Source: CAZEQK01 sp964514395
GTDB taxonomy: Bacteria; Bacillota; Bacilli; Tepidibacillales; Tepidibacillaceae
Direction: 5' to 3'
Length of the DNA stretch: 64,000 bases
Assembly: GCA_964514395.1 (NCBI GenBank)
Contig: CAZEQK010000010.1
Location: 1-64,000, forward strand
This document shows positions 1-7,368 of this stretch, in pieces (positions within the stretch are counted from its first letter, which is position 1; every line of letters begins with the position of its first letter). The translations under genes were made by a program, and so were the position numbers. The notes below the pieces were generated by a model that was not told the origin of the DNA, did not search any database, and saw only the letters and a program-made list of their open reading frames with translations.

Positions 1-192
1 CATTACAGCTATTTAAATTCATTCACATTTTTAAGGTGCGAAAGTTGAGTAATTAATAATGAGTATTATATCATTATCAAGAAGTTAGAAGAAATTGACC
101 ATGAAAAAGAAGACTATACTTATAATGGAACTTTTATTTATGATAAAGATGAGGTTGATGTAACTAATTATGCAAGGAAATTAGATCCATAA
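1..192 (+). pseudogene. gene fragment, 3' end only
   Basis: One frame is open from position 49 to a TAA at 190-192 and encodes about 47 charged and aromatic residues ending in NYARKLDP. It has no start codon or ribosome binding site, and a TGA at 46-48 breaks the same frame from the window edge. This looks like the C-terminal remnant of a protein gene that lost its 5' part or acquired a stop. I do not recognise the family. The next recognisable DNA is also decayed, so I treat this as part of a degraded accessory patch. Confidence 0.4.
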
Positions 193-531
193 TTTGGTTA
201 TTATTATAAACTTCAGACTACGTAGTCGTAGATCTACCAAGAAAAGGCTTGATTTGACAAACAATCAGTGAACCTAGGCCAATTAAAATGGTCTATGTTT
301 CCTTAGACGATACTCGTTGAGTCAGTCATGTTGATAGAGTACGAATAGGTTGGTGGTTGGAAAGCGATCATTCTTGACACTAACTACTTTACAATTTTAT
401 TCCTTCTTACCCGATTATAGGAGGGATTTTCTAAATGAGGAGTTATTTTAATTTGAAAAAGTATAATGCTAAAAAAGAGGTGAAAGATTAATCACAAAAG
501 ATTATGTATAAAATATTTATCAAGGATGTTA
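193..531. other. intergenic stretch with palindrome and possible 18-codon leader ORF
   Basis: No gene of normal size is visible. A perfect 12-bp palindrome, GACTACGTAGTC, lies at 216-227. TTGACA hexamers occur at 254-259 and 374-379, but neither has a convincing -10 partner at normal spacing. A good Shine-Dalgarno (AGGAGGG, 419-425) precedes ATG 435, which opens an 18-codon ORF ending at 491, just ahead of the 532 gene. That ORF may be a leader peptide or the broken original start of the next gene. Confidence 0.35.
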
Positions 532-1023
532 ATGAGAAATACCGGCATAGAAGTAGGAAGTATTGCAGAATTTGCTGAGGAAGCTGGTTTAAGTGTCCAA
601 AATGCTGCAAGATATATTAAAAATCTAAGAGTAATATTAAATGAGGTAAATAAATATAGATTACAGTATCGGCAAAATACATTATCTCAAGATGGATCTG
701 AAATTCAAAGTAGTCAGTATAATTGTGGACAGGTAGTTGAAATTCTCTATCAATTTGAGTATAAAACCTATTATTGTCAATATCAAGTTGAAAAGATATT
801 TGACAATTTATCTTCATGTTCTTATTGGTTAGGTGGCATAGCTCTTCTTGGGGCCTGGAATTTATACCTATCAGTTTATACAGGAGCACCAGCACTTTTA
901 TGTGCTACTATGTATAACGAAATAAACGATCCTTTTAGAAGTAGCGGTTACCATGGAGTAATACATCATGTTATTGAAATTCCGTTATCAACAAATATAA
1001 GCGAATGGAAGCCTTGGTACTAA
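532..1023 (+). CDS. hypothetical protein with hydrophobic cysteine-bearing segment
   Basis: The product is 163-165 residues depending on the start. ATG 532 is preferred over ATG 526 because AAGGA at 522-526 sits at proper distance only from 532. The N-terminal third is helical and charged (SIAEFAEEAGLS, NAARYIKNL). The middle carries scattered cysteines. Residues about 95-125 form a Trp/Gly/Leu-rich hydrophobic stretch flanked by Cys (SCSYWLGGIALLGAWN, then ALLCATMYNEIN), and the end is aromatic (EWKPWY). No signal peptide is present, though a 5' frameshift could have removed one. The gene is followed 24 bp later by a small membrane protein, an arrangement seen in bacteriocin/immunity or toxin/antidote pairs. 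That role is inference; I do not recognise the family. Confidence 0.55.
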   Translation: MRNTGIEVGSIAEFAEEAGLSVQNAARYIKNLRVILNEVNKYRLQYRQNTLSQDGSEIQSSQYNCGQVVEILYQFEYKTYYCQYQVEKIFDNLSSCSYWLGGIALLGAWNLYLSVYTGAPALLCATMYNEINDPFRSSGYHGVIHHVIEIPLSTNISEWKPWY

Positions 1024-1047
1024 TAATAAATAGGGAGAATATAAATT

Positions 1048-1332
1048 ATGAACATATCAATGTTATTTCTGGGGTTATTTTTGGTGGTTTGGATTGTTAA
1101 TATTATCCCTCGAACATCTTTTGGTAGAAAATTTGAAAAATTTAACATTAGATTCATACAATCTATTGTTTTACTTTTTGCCATTCCTGTTCTTTGGGGT
1201 CTAAGTAAAAACAATCCTTATACAACTTCAAATTTTAATATATTCACTCATAATTATCTTCCTAAACTCATAATTGCATATGTAGTATTAAATTTTGCTT
1301 ATTATTTTTTAAAATTTATTAGAAAAAATTAA
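1048..1332 (+). CDS. small integral membrane protein, unknown
   Basis: This 94-residue product has three predicted hydrophobic helices at about residues 3-22, 36-52 and 72-90, separated by basic linkers (RTSFGRKFEKFN) and ending in a basic tail (KFIRKN). AGGGAG at 1031-1036 serves as ribosome binding site. It lies 24 bp behind the cysteine-containing ORF and is probably co-transcribed with it. Size and topology would suit an immunity or accessory membrane protein, but no family signature is visible. The degraded IS200/IS605 end begins about 90 bp downstream. Confidence 0.6.
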   Translation: MNISMLFLGLFLVVWIVNIIPRTSFGRKFEKFNIRFIQSIVLLFAIPVLWGLSKNNPYTTSNFNIFTHNYLPKLIIAYVVLNFAYYFLKFIRKN

Positions 1333-1420
1333 TAATTTAAAGTGGCTTTATCTTCTTCAATTATTGATGTTTAAGGCTAGATATAATTAACCAAAGAACA
1401 AGCCAATAAGTTTGAATCAT

Positions 1421-1681
1421 AACCACCCGTGAAAACGGGTGGTTTGTTCTTCAGCTGAAAGCCTTCGTTACTGGCCAGCCCTTCAAAGGGCACTGAAAGA
1501 TTCACCAACTGTATCCACATAAAATCCTTTACACCAGAACTTTCTATTTCCATATCAATACTTTAAATTTGGATGTCTGCCATATATCATTAATCTATTT
1601 TTCCTTTTTAAATATCCCACAAATGAGGATACACTAATACCCCGCTTAAAGCTTTCCTGAACCATACGCCTAACGTATGGT
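1421..1681 (-). mobile_element. IS200/IS605-family remnant, right end and tnpA 3' part
   Basis: At 1421-1444 a perfect 10-bp stem (AACCACCCGT/ACGGGTGGTT) with a GAAA loop matches the subterminal hairpin typical of IS200/IS605 ends. Just inside it another frame reads EGLASNEGFQLKNKPP, a peptide often seen at these ends. The minus strand then encodes the C-terminal part of a Y1 transposase. A second hairpin (CCATACG/CGTATGG, 1662-1680) marks where recognisable homology stops. The 5' two-thirds of tnpA, including the HUH motif, and any tnpB are missing, so the element cannot move by itself. Confidence 0.75.
1500..1681 (-). pseudogene. tnpA: truncated TnpA (Y1 transposase) with internal stop
   Basis: Reading the minus strand gives VQESFKRGISVSSFVGYL, then IYGRHPNLKY, a TGA stop, and YGNRKFWCKGFYVDTVGE. 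This is the C-terminal half of IS200/IS605 TnpA, where the family has K(Y/F)GNRxFWxxGYYVxTVG. The TGA replaces the codon between LKY and YGN, and the upstream frame runs into stops before any start. The gene is therefore both truncated and nonsense-mutated. The recognition rests on remembered family motifs. Confidence 0.75.
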
Positions 1682-1796
1682 TTTCATTTTACAATCAAGC
1701 AACAATTGATATTAATTGCTGCTTTTAAAAATGTGATGGATATGTATAGCCTATGAGATGGGCTATAAAAATTTCATTCACCTCAAAGTGGGGATC

Positions 1797-2026
1797 ATGA
1801 ATGCCCTTAGTGATGAAGTACCTGAAGGGTTAGACTTTGTACACTAATAGGCTCTAATAATGAAATAATTGCTGTTGATATTTCTGATATTTACGAAAGT
1901 GCGCAAAAATATATTACAACAGTTAATTTAGTTATAGAGAGAGTCGATAATCTTGAAGAATTAAAAGATACTTTTATTTTAATTGAATCAGAGCTTGATC
2001 ATATTAATTGGTATTATAAAAGTTAA
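1797..2026 (+). pseudogene. frameshifted small gene of unknown family
   Basis: ATG 1797 follows GTGGGG at 1789-1793 and encodes MNALSDEVPEGLDFV before a stop at 1845-1847. In the next frame an open stretch continues from about 1835 to TAA 2024-2026 (LIGSNNEIIAVDISDIYES, then an acidic helical tail ending HINWYYKS). Joined by one frameshift near 1840 they give an acidic protein of about 75 residues. I do not recognise it. The DNA between here and 2227 (about 200 bp) shows no further gene. Confidence 0.45.
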
Positions 2027-2227
2027 AAAAAACAATTAGATAGAGTATTAGATGATAATAACTAGTTGTTTTATTATAACGGATTATAACTGTATCGGCT
2101 TTTAAATACGCACTAATGAATAAAAGTAATTTTCATTTCAAAATAAATTCTCCCAAAAGGGTAATATTCGGAAAATTAAAAATATACTTAAAGGAGTAGA
2201 TTTTTAAAACCTTAAAGGAGGGAGTTT

Positions 2228-2941
2228 ATGTTTAAAAAATCTTTTTTGTTCGTTGTTTCCTTTTTATTGTTAGTAATGATTGCCTTCCCAACAGCTACAT
2301 TTGCATATAGTAAAACATCTAGTAATCCCACATTTACAAAGGAACAATTAAAAGAAATTGATAAAGCCCAGAAAAAAACACTTCAATTAGCTGAAAAATG
2401 GAATCAAAGAAAAGCCAAGAAATATTATGGAGACAAAACAGATTCCAAGCTATCTAGTAAAAGCAATGTATCAACTGATGTAACTGTTTCCTCTAGTTAC
2501 ACAGGGCGGCCTGGTGTTTTTTATATTACATTAGATGGAAAGAGTAGTAGCAGTTTGTTTTCATGGGCTGGTGGCCATGCAGGAATGGTCTATAATACTT
2601 ATTATGTAGTAGAATCCTTTGGGAATAAGGATTCATCGTCAAATGGAGTCCATTTTTGGCCTAATGATTGGACAACAAGATATAGCCATTTTGAAGCTAG
2701 AACTACTTATGGTACTACAATTGAAGAAGACGCCTTAGCAGCCGAAAAAGCTGCTAGTTATGAAGGAAAACCATATAACTATAATTTCTTTTATATAAAC
2801 CAAGATAGCTCTTTTTATTGTTCTCAATTGGTTTGGTATTCCTTTTACAAGCTATATAATATCGATTTAAATGATGGCTGGGCAGTTTGGCCAGTTGATT
2901 TAACGGAAAGTTCAAACGCATATTTAATCTATTCTCAGTGA
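2228..2941 (+). CDS. secreted YiiX-like permuted NlpC/P60 cysteine hydrolase
   Basis: The 237-residue protein begins with a clear signal peptide (MFKKSFLFVV, hydrophobic core, cleavage probably after TFA at residue 26). A Lys-rich helical linker (36-70) precedes a papain-like domain with His117 in GGHAGMVY, Glu129 in VVESFG and Cys198 in FYCSQLVWYSF. His before Cys is the circularly permuted order of the YiiX/YebB (DUF830) branch of the NlpC/P60 superfamily. Members cleave amide or thioester-like bonds in cell wall or lipid substrates; the substrate here is unknown. AAAGGAGGG gives a strong ribosome binding site, and a rho-independent terminator follows directly, so it is monocistronic. Confidence 0.8.
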   Translation: MFKKSFLFVVSFLLLVMIAFPTATFAYSKTSSNPTFTKEQLKEIDKAQKKTLQLAEKWNQRKAKKYYGDKTDSKLSSKSNVSTDVTVSSSYTGRPGVFYITLDGKSSSSLFSWAGGHAGMVYNTYYVVESFGNKDSSSNGVHFWPNDWTTRYSHFEARTTYGTTIEEDALAAEKAASYEGKPYNYNFFYINQDSSFYCSQLVWYSFYKLYNIDLNDGWAVWPVDLTESSNAYLIYSQ

Positions 2942-2948
2942 AATAAAG

Positions 2949-2975
2949 AAGGGGCGTTTTGCCCCTTTATCATAT
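2949..2975 (+). terminator. rho-independent terminator after the YiiX-like gene
   Basis: A 7-bp GC-rich stem, AAGGGGC/GCCCCTT, with a GTTTT loop lies 8 bp after the stop codon and runs into a short T-rich tail. Confidence 0.85.
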
Positions 2976-3032
2976 ATTTTGAGACAATAAGATAAGGCTA
3001 TAACTTATAAATTTATCGAAGGAGAAATATAA

Positions 3033-4076
3033 ATGGGAAGAAAAAGAATAAGTAATTTCATATTCATCTTTCTTTTAATCCTTATTTTCCTAGTTGGATG
3101 TACAAATCAGTCATTAACTAATAACCAGCGGGTGACTTATAACTATGGTGTGATTTATACTTCGAATATTGAAAATATTAGTAGCATACTGCTGTATACT
3201 GATGATTGGAAAGAGGTAAAAAAAATAGATCTAAAGGTCGGAGGATTACAGCAAATTACTCAGTTTGGAGATAATATATATATTCCAGTACTAGGAATAC
3301 CAAATAAACCAGATCATCGTATTCTTGTATTTAATACGAAGAATGAATCTATTCATTATATCAACACAAAAAGCTTTCCACTAAAAGCTACTGTAAGTGG
3401 TAACTACTTATATGTAATACATAATACAAGAATGAATGAGGGTATGATTACTAAAATAAATTTAACGAATAACCAGATAATAAATAGTTTAAGCTTACAA
3501 AGTGTACCAAGAGAAATCATAGCCACAGAAGAAAATGTTTTTGTTATTAGTGATAATCCTGCCATCAAGAAACAAACCATATATCAATTAGATAAAAATT
3601 TAACAAAATTAGCTGCTATCGTTAATCCTTATACTGCTTATCCAACCGATGTAATGAACATAAATAATAAACTATTAATAATGAATGTTGCTAAAAATGA
3701 TTTTTCTGGTCCAATCGATAAATATACGGAATTAGATCTAAAAAATAATGAAATAACATTGGTTTCATTAAAAAGCTTAGCTCCTCATAAGATTTTCAAA
3801 GTTAATGATAAACTAATCATTTCCCATTACGATCCACCGGCAAACACTGGAAATGAAGTATCGGTCATAGATGTGCAAGGGGAAAATGAAAAAATTTATG
3901 ACTTAAAAAACACTTTATATCGTACAAAAATAAATAGCAGCAAATTAATATCTATCAATAATTCGATGGCATATGAATATAATATTAAAACCTTTGACTT
4001 TGTAAATAAATACAGGTTAAGGAATGATAGCAATAAAATCATCTCTGATTTTTTTGTTAATAATAATAAAGAGTAA
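3033..4076 (+). CDS. beta-propeller-like lipoprotein
   Basis: The 347-residue product starts with a basic/hydrophobic signal and a lipobox (LVGC, Cys23), so it should be lipidated and anchored outside the membrane. The mature part has repeated strand patterns about 40-45 residues apart (for example NNIYIPVLG, GNYLYVIHN, ENVFVISDN, NKLLIMNVA, DKLIISHYD), typical of WD40/YVTN-like beta-propellers. No catalytic motif is visible. A ligand- or surface-binding role is inference. GAAGGAG precedes the ATG. It is separated from the upstream hydrolase by a terminator and faces a convergent pseudogene. Confidence 0.65.
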   Translation: MGRKRISNFIFIFLLILIFLVGCTNQSLTNNQRVTYNYGVIYTSNIENISSILLYTDDWKEVKKIDLKVGGLQQITQFGDNIYIPVLGIPNKPDHRILVFNTKNESIHYINTKSFPLKATVSGNYLYVIHNTRMNEGMITKINLTNNQIINSLSLQSVPREIIATEENVFVISDNPAIKKQTIYQLDKNLTKLAAIVNPYTAYPTDVMNINNKLLIMNVAKNDFSGPIDKYTELDLKNNEITLVSLKSLAPHKIFKVNDKLIISHYDPPANTGNEVSVIDVQGENEKIYDLKNTLYRTKINSSKLISINNSMAYEYNIKTFDFVNKYRLRNDSNKIISDFFVNNNKE

Positions 4077-4110
4077 CTTTTTAAAAAATTACAAAGAAAA
4101 GTCTTGTCAT

Positions 4111-4568
4111 TTATAATTCTTCAAAATTTTTACGCCTTGAAATATAATGGGCAATTAAATAGATAATGATGTAGATGAAAAAAAAATAAATATACTTCCA
4201 ATCTTCTGGTTCATTTAGGTCGATCCAATTTAAAAAAGGGCTCTGCAATAAAAGCAGTGATACCTGCAAATAATATGGCTTTTATCATTGGGTTCATATT
4301 TTTTCAAAACTGTAAAAAAACATGACACCAACCGGGAATAAAGTAAAATCCCAGGGCATATAAGCTGGAATAAAAGGTACTAGCTTCCATTTGTAATGCC
4401 ATAATCCAAAAACGGTGCCCAAAAAATTAAAATGGAAGTGATGATTAAAACAAATAATCCTACATATAATAAACGATCCTTTGCATATTTTGCCCATAAA
4501 ATCCATGGGAGTACAAACAATAGCAAACTAAGCCACCATCTCCATGTGAATATAATATGTTCTTCCAA
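4111..4568 (-). pseudogene. CBO0543-family membrane protein, three frameshifts
   Basis: The minus strand encodes, in pieces, MEEHIIFTWRWWLSLLLFVLPW, then (new frame) FGLWHYKWKLVPFIPAYMPWD, then MNPMIKAIIFAGITAFIAEP-like sequence with WIDLNEPEDWKY, then IIIYLIAHYISRRKNFEEL and a TAA. Together they make a continuous five-helix protein of about 150 residues resembling the CBO0543 family (helices, GLWHY, MPWDFTLFPV, EPF, W). Frame changes fall near 4425, 4305 and 4180, each at or beside A/T homopolymers. It is either a decayed gene or an intact gene with indel errors. Confidence 0.7.
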
Positions 4569-4685
4569 AGTAACAGCATTTTGATCATTTGCTTTATCGA
4601 CGAGTGTATATATTTTATGTGTGGTAGATCCAATCTGTTTTTTGCCTCTTTCCCTTGACTTATCTAATCATTATTTTTTGCGAAT

Positions 4686-4699
4686 ATACTTTAAAGTAT
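4686..4699. promoter_or_regulatory. 14-bp palindrome upstream of the Cse60-like gene
   Basis: ATACTTTAAAGTAT is a perfect palindrome 70 bp before the small sporulation gene and beside an AT-rich promoter-like stretch. It could be an operator. No known binding-site family is recognised, and it may be chance in AT-rich DNA. Confidence 0.25.
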
Positions 4700-4768
4700 G
4701 TAATTTGAATTTTTTTTTTGTACAATAATAAGGGATGCAATAATAATTTATAGAAAAAGGAGCAATGG

Positions 4769-4939
4769 ATGATGTATCAGGTAAAAATATTACAGGCTAA
4801 TCAATTAGAAATATTAGAAGAATTAATGAACATGTGGTTAAAAGAGGAAAAAGACATGGCAGTAGTAGATATTAAATTTCAAACCATTTCAAATAATGGG
4901 ATGACTGAATATATTGGTATCATGATATATCAGCACTAA
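4769..4939 (+). CDS. Cse60-like sporulation protein
   Basis: This 56-residue ORF starts at ATG 4769 (or ATG 4772), with AAGGAG at 4757-4762 at good distance. It encodes MMYQVKILQANQLEILEEL, a helix ending in MWLKEEKD, then AVVDIKFQT and EYIGIMIYQH. The layout of a beta strand, a long helix, a VVDIKxQ strand and a final hydrophobic strand ending near an IY motif matches the small Firmicutes sporulation protein Cse60, a sigma-E-dependent gene in B. subtilis. Its molecular job is unknown. It is the only intact gene between the pseudogene and sucC. Confidence 0.6.
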   Translation: MMYQVKILQANQLEILEELMNMWLKEEKDMAVVDIKFQTISNNGMTEYIGIMIYQH

Positions 4940-4987
4940 AATAAAGTAAAAAATGTAAAAAATACGTGTGATTTTTATATTTTTTGC

Positions 4988-5012
4988 AGGATTTTATCAA
5001 ATACTATAGAAT
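4988..5012 (+). promoter_or_regulatory. sigma-H-type promoter for sucCD
   Basis: GCAGGATTT (AGGA at 4988-4991) and GAAT at 5009-5012 are separated by 17 bp, the same spacing as in the B. subtilis spoVG sigma-H promoter (AGGAWTT and RnnGAAT consensus). The expected start near 5019 leaves a leader of about 75 nt before sucC. No Spo0A box is seen beside it. Confidence 0.6.
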
Positions 5013-5093
5013 AGTAGTAAATGTATGTAATTTTTGCATACTTTTATTTTTTGTCTGTAGATAGGGGTATACATTAGTATAGGAGGATGGAGA

Positions 5094-6254
5094 ATGAATA
5101 TCCATGAGTATCAAGGTAAACAAGTACTAAGAAGTTATGGAGTTTCTGTGCCTTTTGGTAAGGTTGCCTTTTCTGTTGAAGAAGCAGTGAATGCAGCAAA
5201 GGAACTCGAAACAGAAGTAAAAGTTGTAAAAGCACAGATTCATGCAGGTGGTAGAGGAAAAGCTGGTGGTGTTAAAATTGCCAAAAACTTGGACGAAGTA
5301 AAACTATATGCTGAAGAGTTATTAGGTAAAACATTGATCACACACCAAACTGGTCCTGAAGGAAAAGAAATTAAGCGTTTACTTATTGAAGAAGGTAGCA
5401 AAATAAAGAAAGAATATTATGTTGGATTAGTTGTTGATCGTTCATCAAATCGTGTTGTTATGATGGCATCAGAAGAAGGTGGAACAGAGATTGAAGAGGT
5501 TGCTGCAAAAACACCAGAAAAGATCTTTAAAGAGATAGTAGATCCTTCAACTGGTTTAGTGCCATTTCAAGCTCGAAAGCTTGCTTTTGCCATTAATATT
5601 CCAGCGCATTTGGTAAATAAAGCTGTGAAGTTTATGATGGGACTTTATCAAGTATTTGTTGAAAAAGATGCATCAATAGCTGAAATTAATCCATTAGTAG
5701 TTACTGAAGATGATCAGGTTATTGCTTTAGATGCTAAATTAAACTTTGATTCCAATGCTTTATTCCGTCATAAAGATATAGTTGAGCTTCGTGATTTAGA
5801 TGAAGAGGATCCTAAGGAAATCGAAGCTTCAAAGTATGATTTAAGCTATATTGCATTAGATGGAAATATTGGTTGTATGGTTAATGGCGCAGGCTTAGCG
5901 ATGGCAACGATGGACATTATAAAGTATTACGGCGGCGAACCAGCAAACTTCCTAGATGTAGGGGGCGGTGCTACAGCTGAAAAAGTAACAGAAGCTTTCA
6001 AAATTATTCTTTCCGACAACAAAGTAAAGGGAATGTTTGTAAATATATTCGGTGGTATTATGAAGTGTGATATTATTGCAAACGGAATTGTTACCGCCGC
6101 TAAAGAGGTTGGCATTGATCGTCCTTTAGTCGTACGTCTTGAAGGTACAAACGTAGATTTAGGTAAAAAAATTCTTAACGAATCCGGTTTAAATATTAAC
6201 GCTGCAGACTCTATGGCTGATGGTGCACAGAAAATAGTGGAACTAGTTAAATAG
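5094..6254 (+). CDS. sucC: succinyl-CoA synthetase (ADP-forming) beta subunit
   Basis: SucC binds the nucleotide and, with SucD, interconverts succinyl-CoA and succinate with ATP or GTP formation in the TCA cycle. At 386 residues it is full length. The N-terminal ATP-grasp domain shows GGRGKAGGVK at 52-61 and the metal/nucleotide region EINPLVV near 197. The C-terminal CoA-ligase domain has NGAGLAMATMD and NFLDVGGGA near 265-290. AGGAGG lies before the ATG, and sucD follows 16 bp later. A sigma-H-like promoter upstream suggests induction at the end of growth. Confidence 0.97.
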   Translation: MNIHEYQGKQVLRSYGVSVPFGKVAFSVEEAVNAAKELETEVKVVKAQIHAGGRGKAGGVKIAKNLDEVKLYAEELLGKTLITHQTGPEGKEIKRLLIEEGSKIKKEYYVGLVVDRSSNRVVMMASEEGGTEIEEVAAKTPEKIFKEIVDPSTGLVPFQARKLAFAINIPAHLVNKAVKFMMGLYQVFVEKDASIAEINPLVVTEDDQVIALDAKLNFDSNALFRHKDIVELRDLDEEDPKEIEASKYDLSYIALDGNIGCMVNGAGLAMATMDIIKYYGGEPANFLDVGGGATAEKVTEAFKIILSDNKVKGMFVNIFGGIMKCDIIANGIVTAAKEVGIDRPLVVRLEGTNVDLGKKILNESGLNINAADSMADGAQKIVELVK

Positions 6255-6270
6255 AAAGGCGGGGCAAGAA

Positions 6271-7179
6271 GTGAGTATATTAATTAATAAAGATACGAAG
6301 GTTATTACACAAGGAATTACAGGATCAACTGGGATGTTTCATACAGAACAAGCTTTAGCATATGGAACTAAAATGGTTGCAGGTGTGACTCCTGGTAAAG
6401 GTGGTACAGAGGTACTAGGCCTTCCTGTATATAACACTGTAAGTGAAGCCAAAGAACAAACTGGAGCTACTGCTACTGTTATCTATGTACCACCAGCTTT
6501 TGCTGCAGATGCAATTATGGAGGCAGTGGATGCCGAGCTTGATTTAGTAGTTTGTATTACAGAAGGTATTCCAGTATTAGACATGGTTAAGGTCAAAAAG
6601 TATATGGAAGGTAAAAAAACTCGTTTAGTTGGACCAAACTGTCCTGGAGTTATCACTCCTGATGAATGTAAAATCGGTATCATGCCTGGTTACATTCACT
6701 TAAAAGGTCATGTTGGTATTGTTTCTAGGAGTGGTACCTTAACATACGAAGCAGTGCATCAATTGACTACTAGGAATATTGGTCAGACAACCGCTGTAGG
6801 TATTGGCGGAGACCCTATAAACGGAACAAACTTTATTGATGTATTAAAAATGTTTAATGATGATCCAGATACTTATGCTGTTATCATGATTGGTGAAATT
6901 GGTGGAACGGCTGAAGAGGAAGCAGCAGAGTGGATTAAGAAAAATATGACGAAGCCAGTTGTAGGCTTTATTGGTGGTAAAACAGCTCCTCCTGGAAAAA
7001 GAATGGGACATGCTGGTGCTATTATTGCTGGTGGAAAAGGAACGGCTAAGGACAAGGTTGCTAAGCTAGAAGAAGCTGGTGTAAGAGTAGCACCTACTCC
7101 TTCAGAAATTGGATCAACCTTAGTCAAAGTGCTTGAAGACAAAAAACTTTTAGACAAATGTATTACTAAAAAAGATTAA
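6271..7179 (+). CDS. sucD: succinyl-CoA synthetase alpha subunit
   Basis: SucD binds CoA and carries the phosphohistidine intermediate of succinyl-CoA synthetase. The 302-residue protein has the CoA-binding Rossmann motif GITGSTG (15-21), GPNCPGVI (121-128), SRSGTLTYE (152-160) and the catalytic His247 in MGHAGAI. Translation starts at GTG 6271 behind AAGGCGGGG. It is the second gene of a two-gene operon with sucC, ended by a strong hairpin terminator, and partners one-to-one with SucC. Confidence 0.97.
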   Translation: MSILINKDTKVITQGITGSTGMFHTEQALAYGTKMVAGVTPGKGGTEVLGLPVYNTVSEAKEQTGATATVIYVPPAFAADAIMEAVDAELDLVVCITEGIPVLDMVKVKKYMEGKKTRLVGPNCPGVITPDECKIGIMPGYIHLKGHVGIVSRSGTLTYEAVHQLTTRNIGQTTAVGIGGDPINGTNFIDVLKMFNDDPDTYAVIMIGEIGGTAEEEAAEWIKKNMTKPVVGFIGGKTAPPGKRMGHAGAIIAGGKGTAKDKVAKLEEAGVRVAPTPSEIGSTLVKVLEDKKLLDKCITKKD

Positions 7180-7191
7180 GTTCATCCTATG

Positions 7192-7217
7192 AAGAGGCGT
7201 TCTAGAACGCCTCTTTT
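7192..7217 (+). terminator. terminator of sucCD
   Basis: A perfect 10-bp stem, AAGAGGCGTT/AACGCCTCTT, with a CTAG loop begins 12 bp after the sucD stop and is followed by TTTT. Confidence 0.9.
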
Positions 7218-7368
7218 CATCAAATAAAAGCAAACTTCATACATATCATAGAAGTGAACACCAAGATACACGATGTTGTTTAATAGTTGTTGAATTGAAG
7301 TGAAGGTCAGCTATAGTCCAAAATAATATTGTGATGAAAGAGTACTTTATATTATTCGAGGTGTTTGA

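Noticed and set aside
254..402. promoter candidates with TTGACA at 254 and 374
   Set aside because: No -10 hexamer is found at 16-18 bp from either.
1020..1214. minus-strand ORF opposite the small membrane protein
   Set aside because: It is the antisense of a better-supported gene with ribosome binding site and clear membrane helices.
5023..5052. possible terminator between the Cse60-like gene and sucC (GTATG ... CATAC then T-rich)
   Set aside because: The stem is only 5 bp and AT-rich, and it would lie downstream of the proposed sucC start.
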